A stretch of DNA of 64,000 nt. Source: Acholoe squamosa (taxonomy: Eukaryota; Annelida; Polychaeta; Phyllodocida; Polynoidae). Made by a program: the position numbers and the translations under genes. A model generated the notes under the pieces. The model searched no databases. It saw only the letters and a list, made by a program, of their open reading frames with translations, and was not told the origin of the DNA. The number at the start of each line of letters is the position of its first letter. Position 1 is the first letter of the stretch. Of this stretch, positions 1 to 9,093 are shown piece after piece. The stretch spans positions 620,001 through 684,000 of the forward strand of contig OX439050.1 of NCBI GenBank assembly GCA_949317995.1, given 5' to 3'.

Positions 1-169
1 GCGTCGGATCCACACAGCTTCGCAGGGAGGTCCGGGGACAGGAAAGGTACCCCCACTCGTGGAGGGTACACCGTCGTCCGGGAACGAGTTCCCGGGGGTT
101 CCGTGCTGACACCGAGACTCTGTTCGATGTCAGCGATCCAGGCTGACGAGGAGGCGCAGTAGTTTCATA
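1..169. other. Element A sequence downstream of ORF3, no gene seen
   Basis: GC-rich sequence following the ORF3 stop on the minus strand. I see no open frame, no LTR terminus and no polyadenylation signal here, so the 3' LTR of A must begin further left. Confidence 0.5.
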
Positions 170-3139
170 CTACTGATCCTCCGAGATGGACCCTGTAGCG
201 GCGTCGATTTCGGCCTGCTCTCCGTCAGTGCGCTCCTCTCCATGTGGAGCGCTGGCGGCTAGCTGGCCCGAAAACGTCGGCGACTCCGGCAATGGGGCCT
301 CACGGTCCATTGTCGTACTCCAAGCCTCGTTAGAGGTCTCGGGTGCATCCCGGGAGTCCCCCTCAGCATCTGAGTGGAGAACGGCCGAGTCTGCTGAGTC
401 GCTTCCGTCGTCGTCGTCGCTCTCCTGACCTTCACGGTCGTCCTTGTCTCCCTGGTCAGGGGGAGGCTTTGGAGAATGATCGACGACATCGACGTCCCCG
501 TCTATATCCATCGACTGTTCCACCTCGGCAGGTTCTACTGCTTGGGCGGAAGCCGACGGGTCCGGACAGACAGCTACGTTCGCCGGGGCCAGGGGAGTGA
601 TGCCCTGAAGATCCGGATGGATCCTCGGTGACACCATTCTCTGGACCGGTGGCGGCGTAGGCTCGGTGGTTCCCGAGAGGGTTATCAAGGGAACCGAGGA
701 GGAAGACGGGGCTGCTGGCGGGTAGACGGAGGCACCGAGAGACCTACCCGGGGTGTCAGGCTTGTCCTGCACCACCTGCTCTCGGCCCAACATCGTCATA
801 GCCGAGCTCAGACTGTCAATCTTTGGAGACAACTCTCTCAAAGGATTCGTCTGAGCCGCCAGCGTCCTGACGTCAGGAATCACTCCACCCTCGACGAGGT
901 ACCTCTGCGCTTCGCGAGAGGGCTCGGTTCGAATGGGCTTCAGGGTTCGGACGCCATGGTGTTTGTCCCTCATCCATTCCGAGAGTTGGACCCCGAAGAC
1001 TCTAAAGAATTCGCGGTCGATTTCCTCCCAGCCTTCTATGATACTGTCCCTCTTGGTAATATCATATTGGGCCTGTGCCTCGAAGTTATTGAGACGCGTT
1101 CGGACGTCGGTCAGACGAGAGTCCATCTCCATCTGAACGGTCTGGCGCGCCTCATTCCTAAGAGCCGGAAGGAGCTCGTTACGGATGGCCATGTTTGTTC
1201 TATCAAACAGGCCGAACAAGTAGGCACTCGCTTCCTCACGGAATGCCTCACCGAACTTGTCGATAGCAGGGCTGCCTGTCATCTGTAGAAGTCCCTTACA
1301 ACGTTCCACGAACGTCTTCGGGACCCCACATTCGACGCCATCGCCGTATGCAGGCTGTGCCAACTCCCAACGCAAGGTTGCTGTCGGGGTGTCGGCGCCT
1401 GTCACGACGTTGGAGAAGCTAGCTCCTGCTGCCGAGGTCAATGTCGCGCCTCCTACGTGGACACGCGGCGTGGCAGCTGGGGTGCTGCCCTCTGCCGCTG
1501 TAGGGGGCTTGACAGGAGACGAGTTGGTGGTCACCTTGGGTTGTCGATCACGACCACTCCGGGTTTCCACCGTCTTGCCTCCAGTTTTAGCACCACTGGT
1601 GCTTGGTTTGGCTGAACCGGTCGAAGCAGTCTTCGACTTTTTAGGAGCCGGGGCCGGGGCGGCTTTCGATGCCTTTTCGGGCTTCGAGGGAGCAGCCTGC
1701 GGCTTAGGCTTCTTGGGTTCAGTCGAACCGGCAGACTTTCCAGCCTCTGTAGAGTGGGGCCTCTTGTTCCCACTCGTAGAGGCTGTAGGTCCTGGGTCCC
1801 GAGGACGACTGGCCTCCCGCTTCTTCCGTTGCTCTACCCTGAACTCGGGGTAGGCACCGTAGAAAGCGGGCATCAGCTCCGGTCTGATATACAGGCGCTT
1901 CGTAGACGGGGGTGCGGGGGCCATCCGCATCCAGTGTCTAGTCGGCGCGCCTGTCTTCTCATTCCGTTCGCACTTTCCAACCAGTGTCTCCACTAGCTGG
2001 ATAGCGCCCTCGGCGTTGTACTTATGGGGCTGCTTGTACGACTTGAGATGACGCGCCATCAAGCCCCTTCGTGAGGTCACGAAAGGAGGAGAGGTCGGGT
2101 CATCAGGGTCCTGATAACATGGAATGGTCTTTTCCACCTTAACACAACCGAACTGCGGACGGATGGCTCGATGCTCTTCAACCAAGTGTCGAGCATACTT
2201 GCCGTCAGTCGCGTATACGCGAGGGGGAAACCCCTTACGTGTGCAGTTCTCGAAAGCACACTGCTGCCCTGGATTGAAGATGCGCCATGCGAACCCAATC
2301 CGCTGTCGCTCGGGCAGCGACACCCCCGACGAGTCTGAGGCATTCGTAATATTCTCGATCATCGAGACATACCAGTCAATGGCATGACTGTCGTCCGAAT
2401 ACCATTCCTCGTCGTCACTACCATCCTTTCCGACGAGACTTGGGAGTACCACTTGACCATTCTTGCGGTAGTTCTGAAGCTTTGTCAGTGGCCTGTCATC
2501 GACGTACTCAGCACGTCGTTTGGCAGTGATCGCTGACAGTTGCTTCCACTCGTCGACAGCCCTGGCCGTGTCTGGGGGTGAGGATACGGTGCTCTCCACG
2601 GCACCGGCATCGACCTCCGACGGCTCGGTTCCAGGTTCCGGTGGAGCAGTAGACTCGCTACTCCTCTCCCGGGCTGGAGCCTTCTTGGCTGCGGACTCCT
2701 TTTTGCTACTTTCCTTCTTGGGCACCCTAGGGATCTTGAAATCCTTCAAGGTACCCTTGGATGCCTTCGATTCAGTCGGCTTCTTGCCTTTAGAACCTGA
2801 AGGGGTAGCACTTTTCGATGGAGCAGGCGTCGACGGCTCGTCGACCTCCATCTCATCGGGAGAAGAGTCTCTCGAGGCGGCAGCAGCTGTGACCTTCAAG
2901 TCGCGCTTCTGCTGCTTAGCTGCCTCCTTCGCCTTCCGGCGGAGCTCCTTCTCCCGCTCCTGGGACTCAGCCAAGGCTTTCTGTGCATCCTCGATCTGCT
3001 TCAGAAGGGCTGCACTCTTAGCCGAGGTAGACTCGAGCTCTTGCTCGGGTCTGGTCCTCTTGGACTTCTTCTTCTTCTTCTGCGACTTGTGGCTCGCCGA
3101 AGAGCTGTACCCTGACTGCTCGTCGGACGAGGACCCCAT
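170..3139 (-). CDS. Element A ORF3: Lys/Ser-rich protein with C2H2-like zinc fingers (989 aa)
   Basis: An intact third ORF lies downstream of pol, where related elements carry env. The start is the first ATG of the open frame (3139). Residues about 10-40 are Ser/Lys-rich with a run of five Lys, and about 36-90 look like a charged coiled coil. Around residue 287 there is a C-X4-C-X18-H-X4-H motif, followed near 330 by a looser Cys/His cluster. Residues 430-560 are basic and Pro/Ser-rich, and the last 150 are acidic. There is no signal peptide, fusion peptide or membrane segment, so it is not an Env. The ORF3 region of element B has the same finger spacing and the shared stretch KDG(D/S)DDEEW. 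I infer a nuclear, nucleic-acid- or chromatin-binding accessory protein. The exact function is unknown. Confidence 0.8.
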   Translation of the reverse strand: MGSSSDEQSGYSSSASHKSQKKKKKSKRTRPEQELESTSAKSAALLKQIEDAQKALAESQEREKELRRKAKEAAKQQKRDLKVTAAAASRDSSPDEMEVDEPSTPAPSKSATPSGSKGKKPTESKASKGTLKDFKIPRVPKKESSKKESAAKKAPARERSSESTAPPEPGTEPSEVDAGAVESTVSSPPDTARAVDEWKQLSAITAKRRAEYVDDRPLTKLQNYRKNGQVVLPSLVGKDGSDDEEWYSDDSHAIDWYVSMIENITNASDSSGVSLPERQRIGFAWRIFNPGQQCAFENCTRKGFPPRVYATDGKYARHLVEEHRAIRPQFGCVKVEKTIPCYQDPDDPTSPPFVTSRRGLMARHLKSYKQPHKYNAEGAIQLVETLVGKCERNEKTGAPTRHWMRMAPAPPSTKRLYIRPELMPAFYGAYPEFRVEQRKKREASRPRDPGPTASTSGNKRPHSTEAGKSAGSTEPKKPKPQAAPSKPEKASKAAPAPAPKKSKTASTGSAKPSTSGAKTGGKTVETRSGRDRQPKVTTNSSPVKPPTAAEGSTPAATPRVHVGGATLTSAAGASFSNVVTGADTPTATLRWELAQPAYGDGVECGVPKTFVERCKGLLQMTGSPAIDKFGEAFREEASAYLFGLFDRTNMAIRNELLPALRNEARQTVQMEMDSRLTDVRTRLNNFEAQAQYDITKRDSIIEGWEEIDREFFRVFGVQLSEWMRDKHHGVRTLKPIRTEPSREAQRYLVEGGVIPDVRTLAAQTNPLRELSPKIDSLSSAMTMLGREQVVQDKPDTPGRSLGASVYPPAAPSSSSVPLITLSGTTEPTPPPVQRMVSPRIHPDLQGITPLAPANVAVCPDPSASAQAVEPAEVEQSMDIDGDVDVVDHSPKPPPDQGDKDDREGQESDDDDGSDSADSAVLHSDAEGDSRDAPETSNEAWSTTMDREAPLPESPTFSGQLAASAPHGEERTDGEQAEIDAATGSISEDQ

Positions 3140-4080
3140 GGTTCTTCCTGAACTGCCGGGTTCCACCAGGGAGAGAAGACTCCGGGTCTCGAACCGTTCT
3201 CAGACGGGACGAGACGTCGAAGAGGATCTTCGAGGTTTTTCGATCCGCACTCTGGCGGGTCGAAGCCTCGAAGGTGTCTTCGATGTACCTCGAACCGCAC
3301 TCAGGCGGCTCGAGGGACCGAAGACTGGAGTCTCGAGTGAACACGAACCTGCGCTCACACAGGTCGTGTCCCTCGACACTAGGCAGGGGAGACCTCCTAC
3401 ACTCAGGTAGGAAGTCCCCAGACGGAGCGTACCAGCTGGAATAAGCTAGGCTTAGTCCAGCTTATCTGCGTCCGACTCTCACGAGAAGGGCGCAGATGTG
3501 ACCTCCGTGGTGGGCGACGCGGCCTTTTATCCCTGTGGCGCACGTCTCTGATTGGAGGAAGGGGCTACGTGACCGAGGAGGGCGAACCCTATTGGTCCAC
3601 AGCGCATCACGCCATGACCAAATAAGGTATTGCTCAAAAAAATAGAACGACTCACTCTCCCTCACCGTCACGCTCTGCTTCTCCAGTCGCAATGTTTGCA
3701 TATGCCGTTATTTCCTATGCGGTCTATGGGTTCCAACACTATTAACATGGATTAATCTGGGCACCCCCTCCTTCATCAGACTACCGGGATTAAAAAAAAT
3801 GGTTCCAATATGGATCTACCCTTCGGGCAGTTTCCACCAGCCTATGCTGGGAACCCGTCCTCACAGTCAATAAAATCAGAGGCTCCAAATTTCCATGTTT
3901 CCAGTGTCAGTTTGTCTCAAACTAAGAGGCAATCGTACGACTTCTCGTTGTGTAATTTTTTATTCACCGTCGGCTTCACGTCCACAGACAGATTTACTCA
4001 AGAACGGCACCCGTTATTTTAAAGTCTCATTAAAAACACAGGTTAGTAAAGCTGCTGCTTAGTATTGTGCGAAACATCGA
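3140..4080. other. Non-coding interval between pol and ORF3 of element A
   Basis: About 940 bp without a supported gene. Positions 3180-3340 hold degenerate direct repeats built on a CGAACCGCACTC-like core. Positions 3520-3600 hold TATA and CCAAT boxes on the minus strand (listed separately). The rest, 3640-4080, is AT-richer with nothing recognisable. Confidence 0.6.
3521..3595 (-). promoter_or_regulatory. Putative internal promoter for ORF3 of element A (two CCAAT boxes plus TATA-like box)
   Basis: On the minus strand a CCAAT at 3595-3591, a second CCAAT at 3555-3551 and a TATA-like GGGATAAAAGG at 3533-3523 occur in that order with textbook spacing. Transcription would start near 3495, giving a leader of about 355 nt before the ORF3 ATG at 3139. 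This arrangement would let ORF3 be expressed independently of the LTR. The motifs are seen directly; activity is inferred. Confidence 0.5.
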
Positions 4081-4821
4081 TTACTGAGTGGGGTTTAATC
4101 TAGGGCTTTTCCTGATTTTAACCTTTACTACAGGAACGAGTGTTGAGCCTCGGGGCGGGTTACTATCACCCCCTCCTAGCCCGCCGTCCTTTGATGTGGC
4201 CGGGCCGACCGGGCTATTAACCCGTTTCCGTCGGCGTCTGCCTCCCATTACTTGTGACGGTGTGGATGCAGGAGCCAGAGTGTTTGCTCTGGGTTTCCTT
4301 TCATCCTCGACACTCGCTGACCGTTCCTTTGATGAGCCTTGGCGCTTAAGCCTCGCTCGAGTCATAGGTCCGGACTGGAGTGACTGATCTTTCACTTCAA
4401 TCGAAACGTTTCGATGTGAAGTTTGTTCAGTCGTTCGCACCTTCGAGGGGGGGTCGGGCTTCCGACATCCCTTCAAAGGCTGTTTAGATGTTTTCGACTT
4501 ATCTCGACGGGCCGGTCGACCACGGCGCCGCTTTGATGGTTTACTGGCATCCAACACCTCCACCTCGCTCAGTTTTCGAGCTTTTTGCTGTCGTTTTCGA
4601 TGACCCTGCTTAGTTTGTTCTTTAGACTGGACTTCCGGCCGCGACCTTTCGACCTCTATTTCGACCTGTCCAGAAACAGACTTAGCCCTTTTCGTAGCCC
4701 TACGAGAAGGTGAATCATCATCAAGTTGTGGTTGCAACAACTCGACAGTTTGTGATAGTTCTACGCCCAACCACCGGCGCACTCTATCAACATTGCTCTT
4801 TTGCAACCGTCCGCGGGATGA
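4081..4821 (-). pseudogene. Element A Pol C-terminal basic tail, separated by an in-frame TGA
   Basis: This frame directly continues the integrase frame after a TGA at 4822-4824 and has no convincing ATG of its own. It is extremely basic, with an AT-hook-like core (KRRRGRPARR) and a SPRL motif six residues before the end of the frame. Element B has an uninterrupted equivalent, with an RPRGRPRK AT-hook and the same SPRL near its C-terminus, so this is the Pol tail of the family. The tail follows the integrase GPF module, where other Ty3/Gypsy elements may carry a chromodomain. The TGA may be a nonsense change or part of a small indel pair, because alignment to B is uncertain over about 8 codons. 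Confidence 0.75.
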
Positions 4822-6753
4822 TCAAAGTAATAATGTCGACTCAGAGAGGACAGAATCTACAACGAACGGCCCATCCCAGTTGGGGGCAAGCTTCATAGCT
4901 GCCTGGGGGATGTGGTACCTCACCACCTGTTCACCAACTGAGTATCTTCTCTGCTTTAGCCCATAGTCATACCCGACCTTCTGGCGTTCCGCAGATTTAC
5001 CTAAGTTTTCCCTTACCATGCTATAACTCTCCCTCAATCGGTCACGAAGTTGTTCCACGAAGGTGACGGAACAAGGGACTTCGAGTGGGTTCTCGATTGA
5101 GCCGAAAATCACATCCGCTGGCATGAGAATTTCTTCCCCGAATACCATCATATTTGGACTGCATCCAGTAGAACTGTGCTCAGAGCTGTTATATGCGGAC
5201 ACCACATATTTAGCCTGTTCATCCCAGTCGTCCATATGTTTGTCTACCAACATAGTCAGACTCTGAATCAACGTTCTATTGAACCTTTCCACCTGACCAT
5301 CACTCTGTGGTCTGTATGGATTGGTTCTCTGTTTTACAATCGTCAAATATTCACACATCTCAGAGAAGAGTCGAGATTCGAATTCTCGACCTTGGTCGGA
5401 ATGCAGAAGCAACGGGACTCCAAAGGTCAAAACCCATTCGTCCACGAAGGCCTCTGCACAGGTCTCTGCCGTGTGATTTGGTAGGGGAATAGCGCGTACA
5501 TACTTGGTGAAGTAATCTTGGATTACTAACATGCAAGTATTCTTGTTTGGCGTGGGTGCAAATCCCGAGATGATATCCATAGCTATCCTCCCGAATCTCA
5601 CCCCGAACAACTCTTGGTGCAGAGGAGACTTACCCATGCCCTCGCCGGGCTTTACCAGGCAACAGGTAGGACAGTGTCGAACCCAACGACCTATGTCCTT
5701 TCCCATCCCGGGCCAGTAATATCTCCTTTTCACCTTTTCGAGCGTTCGTTTACGACCAAAATGTGCCGCTGTTCGGTGTCCGTGGCAAAAGGAGAGTACC
5801 TCACCCCTCAGTTGGCGTGGTACAACTACTTGAATCGTGCGCCTAGCTCGACCCGCCTCGACTTTCCAGCGACACAACAAGCCTTCACGGAAGGTTAGTA
5901 GAGGCCATTGCCTTACTAATTTCCGTACCTCGGCGCTCTCGATCGATACATCAGGCCTAGTGGGTTTAGCCCCCTTAACTAGCCATTCAGCAACTCGTTT
6001 GATGTCAGCGTCCGCTTTCTGAGCATCAATGAGTTCATCGAGAGACCAAAATGCAACACCCACCCGGCTGTCTACTAAACCACTTACGGCTGCCAAAACA
6101 GCATTATGACTGCCGCAGTCTGTGCAATCCGACCTCTGGCATAGCCGCACAGGGATACGACTAAGGCCATCGGCGTTTAGATGCTTGGCCCCACTTCGAT
6201 GTTCGATCTTAGAGTTTTCGAGACCGAACTCCGAAAGGTGGGCCAGCCACCTACCCATCATTCCCTCAGCCTCTTTGAAATTTAGGAGCCATTTCAAAGA
6301 CGAATGATCGGTGCGGATAGTGAAGTTACCACCATAAAGGTAGTGCCTAAACTTCCTGGTGTACACGACAACTGCCAACAGTTCCCTTTTGGTAGTGCAG
6401 TAGTTTCGTTGTGTTTTACTTAGAGTGTTGCTGGCAAATGAGATCGGGACCTCCATTCCATCCTGCACCTGGGATAGAACAGCCCCGATCGCTGTGTTGC
6501 TAGCATCAGTGTCCAAGATAAAACGACCGTCGGGTGTGGGGAATCGAAGAACAGGTGTCTCCCTGAAACTTCGTTTTAACTCGACAAAAGCATGTTCGGC
6601 TTTCTCCGTCCACGCGAATGCCTCGTAACGACCTCTACTACCTTTAGGTTTTTGGATCACTAAGTCCTGCAAAGGACTCACGAGTTCTGCAAACCCCGGG
6701 ATGAACTCTCGGTAGTAGGAACAAAAACCAATGAAGGATCGGATTTCCTTCAC
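4822..6753 (-). pseudogene. pol: Element A Pol: RT end, RNase H and integrase (cut off from RT by element D)
   Basis: The first codons are the RT connection region (SFIGFCSYYREFIPGF), which normally follows the part of RT found at 19885-21914. The 13-kb element D was inserted exactly here. Next come RNase H (LDTDASN near residue 80, RTDHSSLKWLL near 145), the integrase zinc domain (H-H then CPTC near 335-375) and the catalytic core with DQGREFES and an E in the SDGQVERFN segment. A GPF module follows near residue 630. The frame ends in TGA at 4822-4824. The domains look undamaged apart from the insertion and the late stop. Confidence 0.9.
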
Positions 6754-7620
6754 TGTATTCTGGATGCTTTGTTGGGGGGATTTGGGGTAGCATAAGGTCT
6801 AAAAGCTCACCTTAATTCTTCCTGTTGTTGTTAGTGGTAATACTGAATCCTTTCCCAACTCCACATACCAAAGTAGTTGCCAGGCAAGGCCTGTACTAAG
6901 TAATAGTCCAAGAGAGCACTCTAAGAGGTAATTATATATCATAGGCTTTATTTACTGACTAACACACATTATGCACCATTTCATATCAACCTGAGGTAAT
7001 GTCCGGAGAATGCATCTGATGGCTCCTAAGTCACAATGCTCTACTGTCCAACACGCAATACCAACCAGGAAGCCACCTATCCCATATGCAGTAACACCCA
7101 GCCAATGGCTCCGCCCTGTCTCCACGTAATCACAAAGGGCTAAGTCCATATAGAACTGGCAATCAGTCACCCAGTATCACGAAGCAGTCTTCGCCAGCAC
7201 TGTGTCCATGAATGAATTTCCCCCTGCTGAATCAGGCAGGGATGTTAGGCTTTATAGGCTGTGGCTACATCCTGTTATGGGATCAAGTTTATGGCTCTGC
7301 CTCCCGGAGGTATTGATTACATCCTGCTTAAAGTGCATCCTGCTAAGGGCATGACTCAATGTCCTGTTATCACCAGCATCCTGGTATGAGGAGTTCCTGT
7401 TCCAATGTCCTGTAATGAGTCAGCCCTCACATTACATCCTATTGGGAGTTAATCCCCTTCTTGTATCCTGTTGTGACTAAATTGTCTCACATCCTGGTAC
7501 AGTCACCAGATCTAACTTTAGCATTCTCCTACCTCTAATAGAGTTTTATGCTACATGACATGAATACCTTATTGCCAGCCACATACTTAAGTTGTCGTGA
7601 CTGACTAATGATCGACAACA
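6754..7620 (-). repeat. Element D 3' LTR (867 bp)
   Basis: Matches 19018-19884 with no difference that I could find by eye. On the minus strand it starts TGTTGTCGATC and ends CCAGAATACA. TATAAAG lies at 7256-7250 and AATAAA at 6952-6947, so R would start near 7225 and polyadenylation would follow about 6930. This gives U3 about 395, R about 290 and U5 about 180 bp. Confidence 0.96.
6952..7149 (-). CDS. Small LTR-internal ORF of element D with one hydrophobic segment (65 aa)
   Basis: An ATG at 7149 opens 65 codons within the presumed R region, about 75 nt after the predicted transcription start. One very short ORF precedes it. Residues about 15-40 (near WLGVTAYGIGGFLVGIACW) could span a membrane. 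The same ORF is present in the other LTR (19216-19413), so it would lie near the 5' end of the genomic RNA. It may be a chance ORF or upstream ORF, and no family is recognised. Confidence 0.25.
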   Translation of the reverse strand: MDLALCDYVETGRSHWLGVTAYGIGGFLVGIACWTVEHCDLGAIRCILRTLPQVDMKWCIMCVSQ

Positions 7621-7997
7621 CATCCCTGGCCTTTAAGACAATTGGCTAGGTCAATTGTTAGATGAACTCACATGAGTTCAATATATATGCATTTACTTTC
7701 ATTTTACATTTGTTTTGTTTTCTTGTTAGTTCACTTCATAATTTCTGTTTCACCCTATTCTATGTATATTGTTGATGGAATTTTGAATTATTTCCTTATT
7801 TAACCTCACATACATGACTTCCTCAAATTAAGTTTTGTAATCAATGTATGGTTGCTTCTTTATCTTCTTATGTTTCACTTTCTTAATGTTTCATTGCCAA
7901 AAATTACTCGGGTTCGGAACCTCAACCCTTTGAGATATGAAAGAGATAATCACACAGACACTCATGCTATACTACTGGACACTAACAGGTTTGGTCC
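7621..7997. other. Element D 3' non-coding region with possible polypurine tract
   Basis: AT-rich sequence between the last ORF and the 3' LTR. On the minus strand the bases next to the LTR are purine-biased (AAAGGCCAGGGATG), a weak polypurine tract. No ORF is supported. Confidence 0.5.
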
Positions 7998-8546
7998 CTA
8001 CATAAATACATTTGGACCACAGTGTCCCTCTACCATCTCAAAGAGATCCTCCAAGTCGAATTCCTCCCCATATCTAAATTGGCACTCTCTATATGCCACC
8101 TCAAGTCTCGGATCAGGCCTCCTTGACCTGACTCTATCAGCATTTCTTAGTCTGAGCAGTACCGTTCTCTCAATAATGGGGTCTGCTCCCTGCATCCCAT
8201 TTCGGATCCTCCAGCTATTCAAACACCATGGAATACGCAATTCTTCCTCCAGGCCCCTCCAGACCTCGTCAGCAACATCCTGGTCATAACCCTGCCGCTG
8301 GGCCGCTGCGATAAATAGCCAATAGGGCTTGACTCTGTTCTTATGGCCCTGACGTCGGTTCACAACCACGGGTATTGCCATGGATGGGTGGGCTGCCATA
8401 GGGCGTGGGATGGGGGCAGTGGGCCACTGCAACCTGGGTTCCATGAACGCAGGCCGGACCATAATGGTCTCCGTCTGTGTCATTTTGTTTATAGCGTATT
8501 TTACAGCCGGTTTGTGCCTCAGGCACCGACAGCTGCAAGAGGCCAT
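7998..8546 (-). CDS. Element D accessory ORF of unknown function (182 aa)
   Basis: Starts at the first ATG of the frame (8546), 67 bp after the end of the zinc-finger gene. The N-terminus has a Cys-rich stretch (MASCSCRC), residues 40-75 are Pro-rich, and the rest is a charged, probably helical domain rich in Arg/Glu with several Trp. There is no signal peptide or membrane segment. I do not recognise a family. Its position between env and the 3' LTR is where complex retroviruses place regulatory genes, but that is only an analogy. Confidence 0.6.
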   Translation of the reverse strand: MASCSCRCLRHKPAVKYAINKMTQTETIMVRPAFMEPRLQWPTAPIPRPMAAHPSMAIPVVVNRRQGHKNRVKPYWLFIAAAQRQGYDQDVADEVWRGLEEELRIPWCLNSWRIRNGMQGADPIIERTVLLRLRNADRVRSRRPDPRLEVAYRECQFRYGEEFDLEDLFEMVEGHCGPNVFM

Positions 8547-8613
8547 AATGTTGTAGCAGATATTGAAGTCTCTTAAGACCACCTTCCACTAATAGGATCC
8601 TAGTGGTGTCCCT

Positions 8614-9051
8614 TTAATCAGACTGACTATTGACAGCCTGACCGTGTTTCCTTTTCCAGTGGTCACTCAGCGCGTCTGAGCGAGTGAACATCGCCTTGCA
8701 GTCCGTACACACATATCTCTTACCTAAGTGTGCACTGGATTTGTGTCTTGACAGTCCAGATGCTCTGGTATAAGTTTTACCACAGGAGCTACACTCATGC
8801 CTCCTACAGTCCTCCGACAAACTGTCCCATGAGGCAGCAGACACCTGCGGCACATTGTCCTCCTGCACTGCAATATCCACCTCCAGCTTAATGTCAGGTT
8901 GAACTACATAATCATTATTGTTTGCTGCATCATTAACTGCTTTAATCCTTTCATTGACATTGTTCATCACCACCAAAAGAGCCTGAATGTTGTGGAGTAC
9001 AGTCTCAACATTATGTATAAGTACGTCGAAGATACTCCTTTGTCCCTCCAT
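8614..9051 (-). CDS. Element D C2H2 zinc-finger accessory protein (145 aa)
   Basis: The ATG at 9051 lies in a good Kozak context (ACCATGG), 42 bp after the env stop. Residues 1-40 could form an amphipathic helix or coiled coil and may dimerise. Residues about 87-140 contain two canonical C2H2 fingers in tandem, each C-X2-C-X12-H-X4-H, joined by a short LGKRYV linker, close to host-type Kruppel-like fingers. This is consistent with a sequence-specific DNA-binding protein acting in the nucleus, possibly a transactivator of the LTR or a targeting factor; the role is inference. It may have been captured from a host gene. Confidence 0.85.
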   Translation of the reverse strand: MEGQRSIFDVLIHNVETVLHNIQALLVVMNNVNERIKAVNDAANNNDYVVQPDIKLEVDIAVQEDNVPQVSAASWDSLSEDCRRHECSSCGKTYTRASGLSRHKSSAHLGKRYVCTDCKAMFTRSDALSDHWKRKHGQAVNSQSD

Positions 9052-9093
9052 GGTGAGTGGACTCCAGGCTTTAGTAAGTGTTTAGTATTCCAG

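Noticed and set aside
170-3139. ORF3 as a degenerate Env
   Set aside because: No signal peptide, cleavage site, fusion peptide or membrane segment. The composition is nuclear-type and it has fingers.
2520-3410. 296-codon plus-strand open frame opposite element A ORF3
   Set aside because: It mirrors the biased codon content of ORF3 on the other strand, has no promoter or homology signal, and is absent as a comparable frame in element B.
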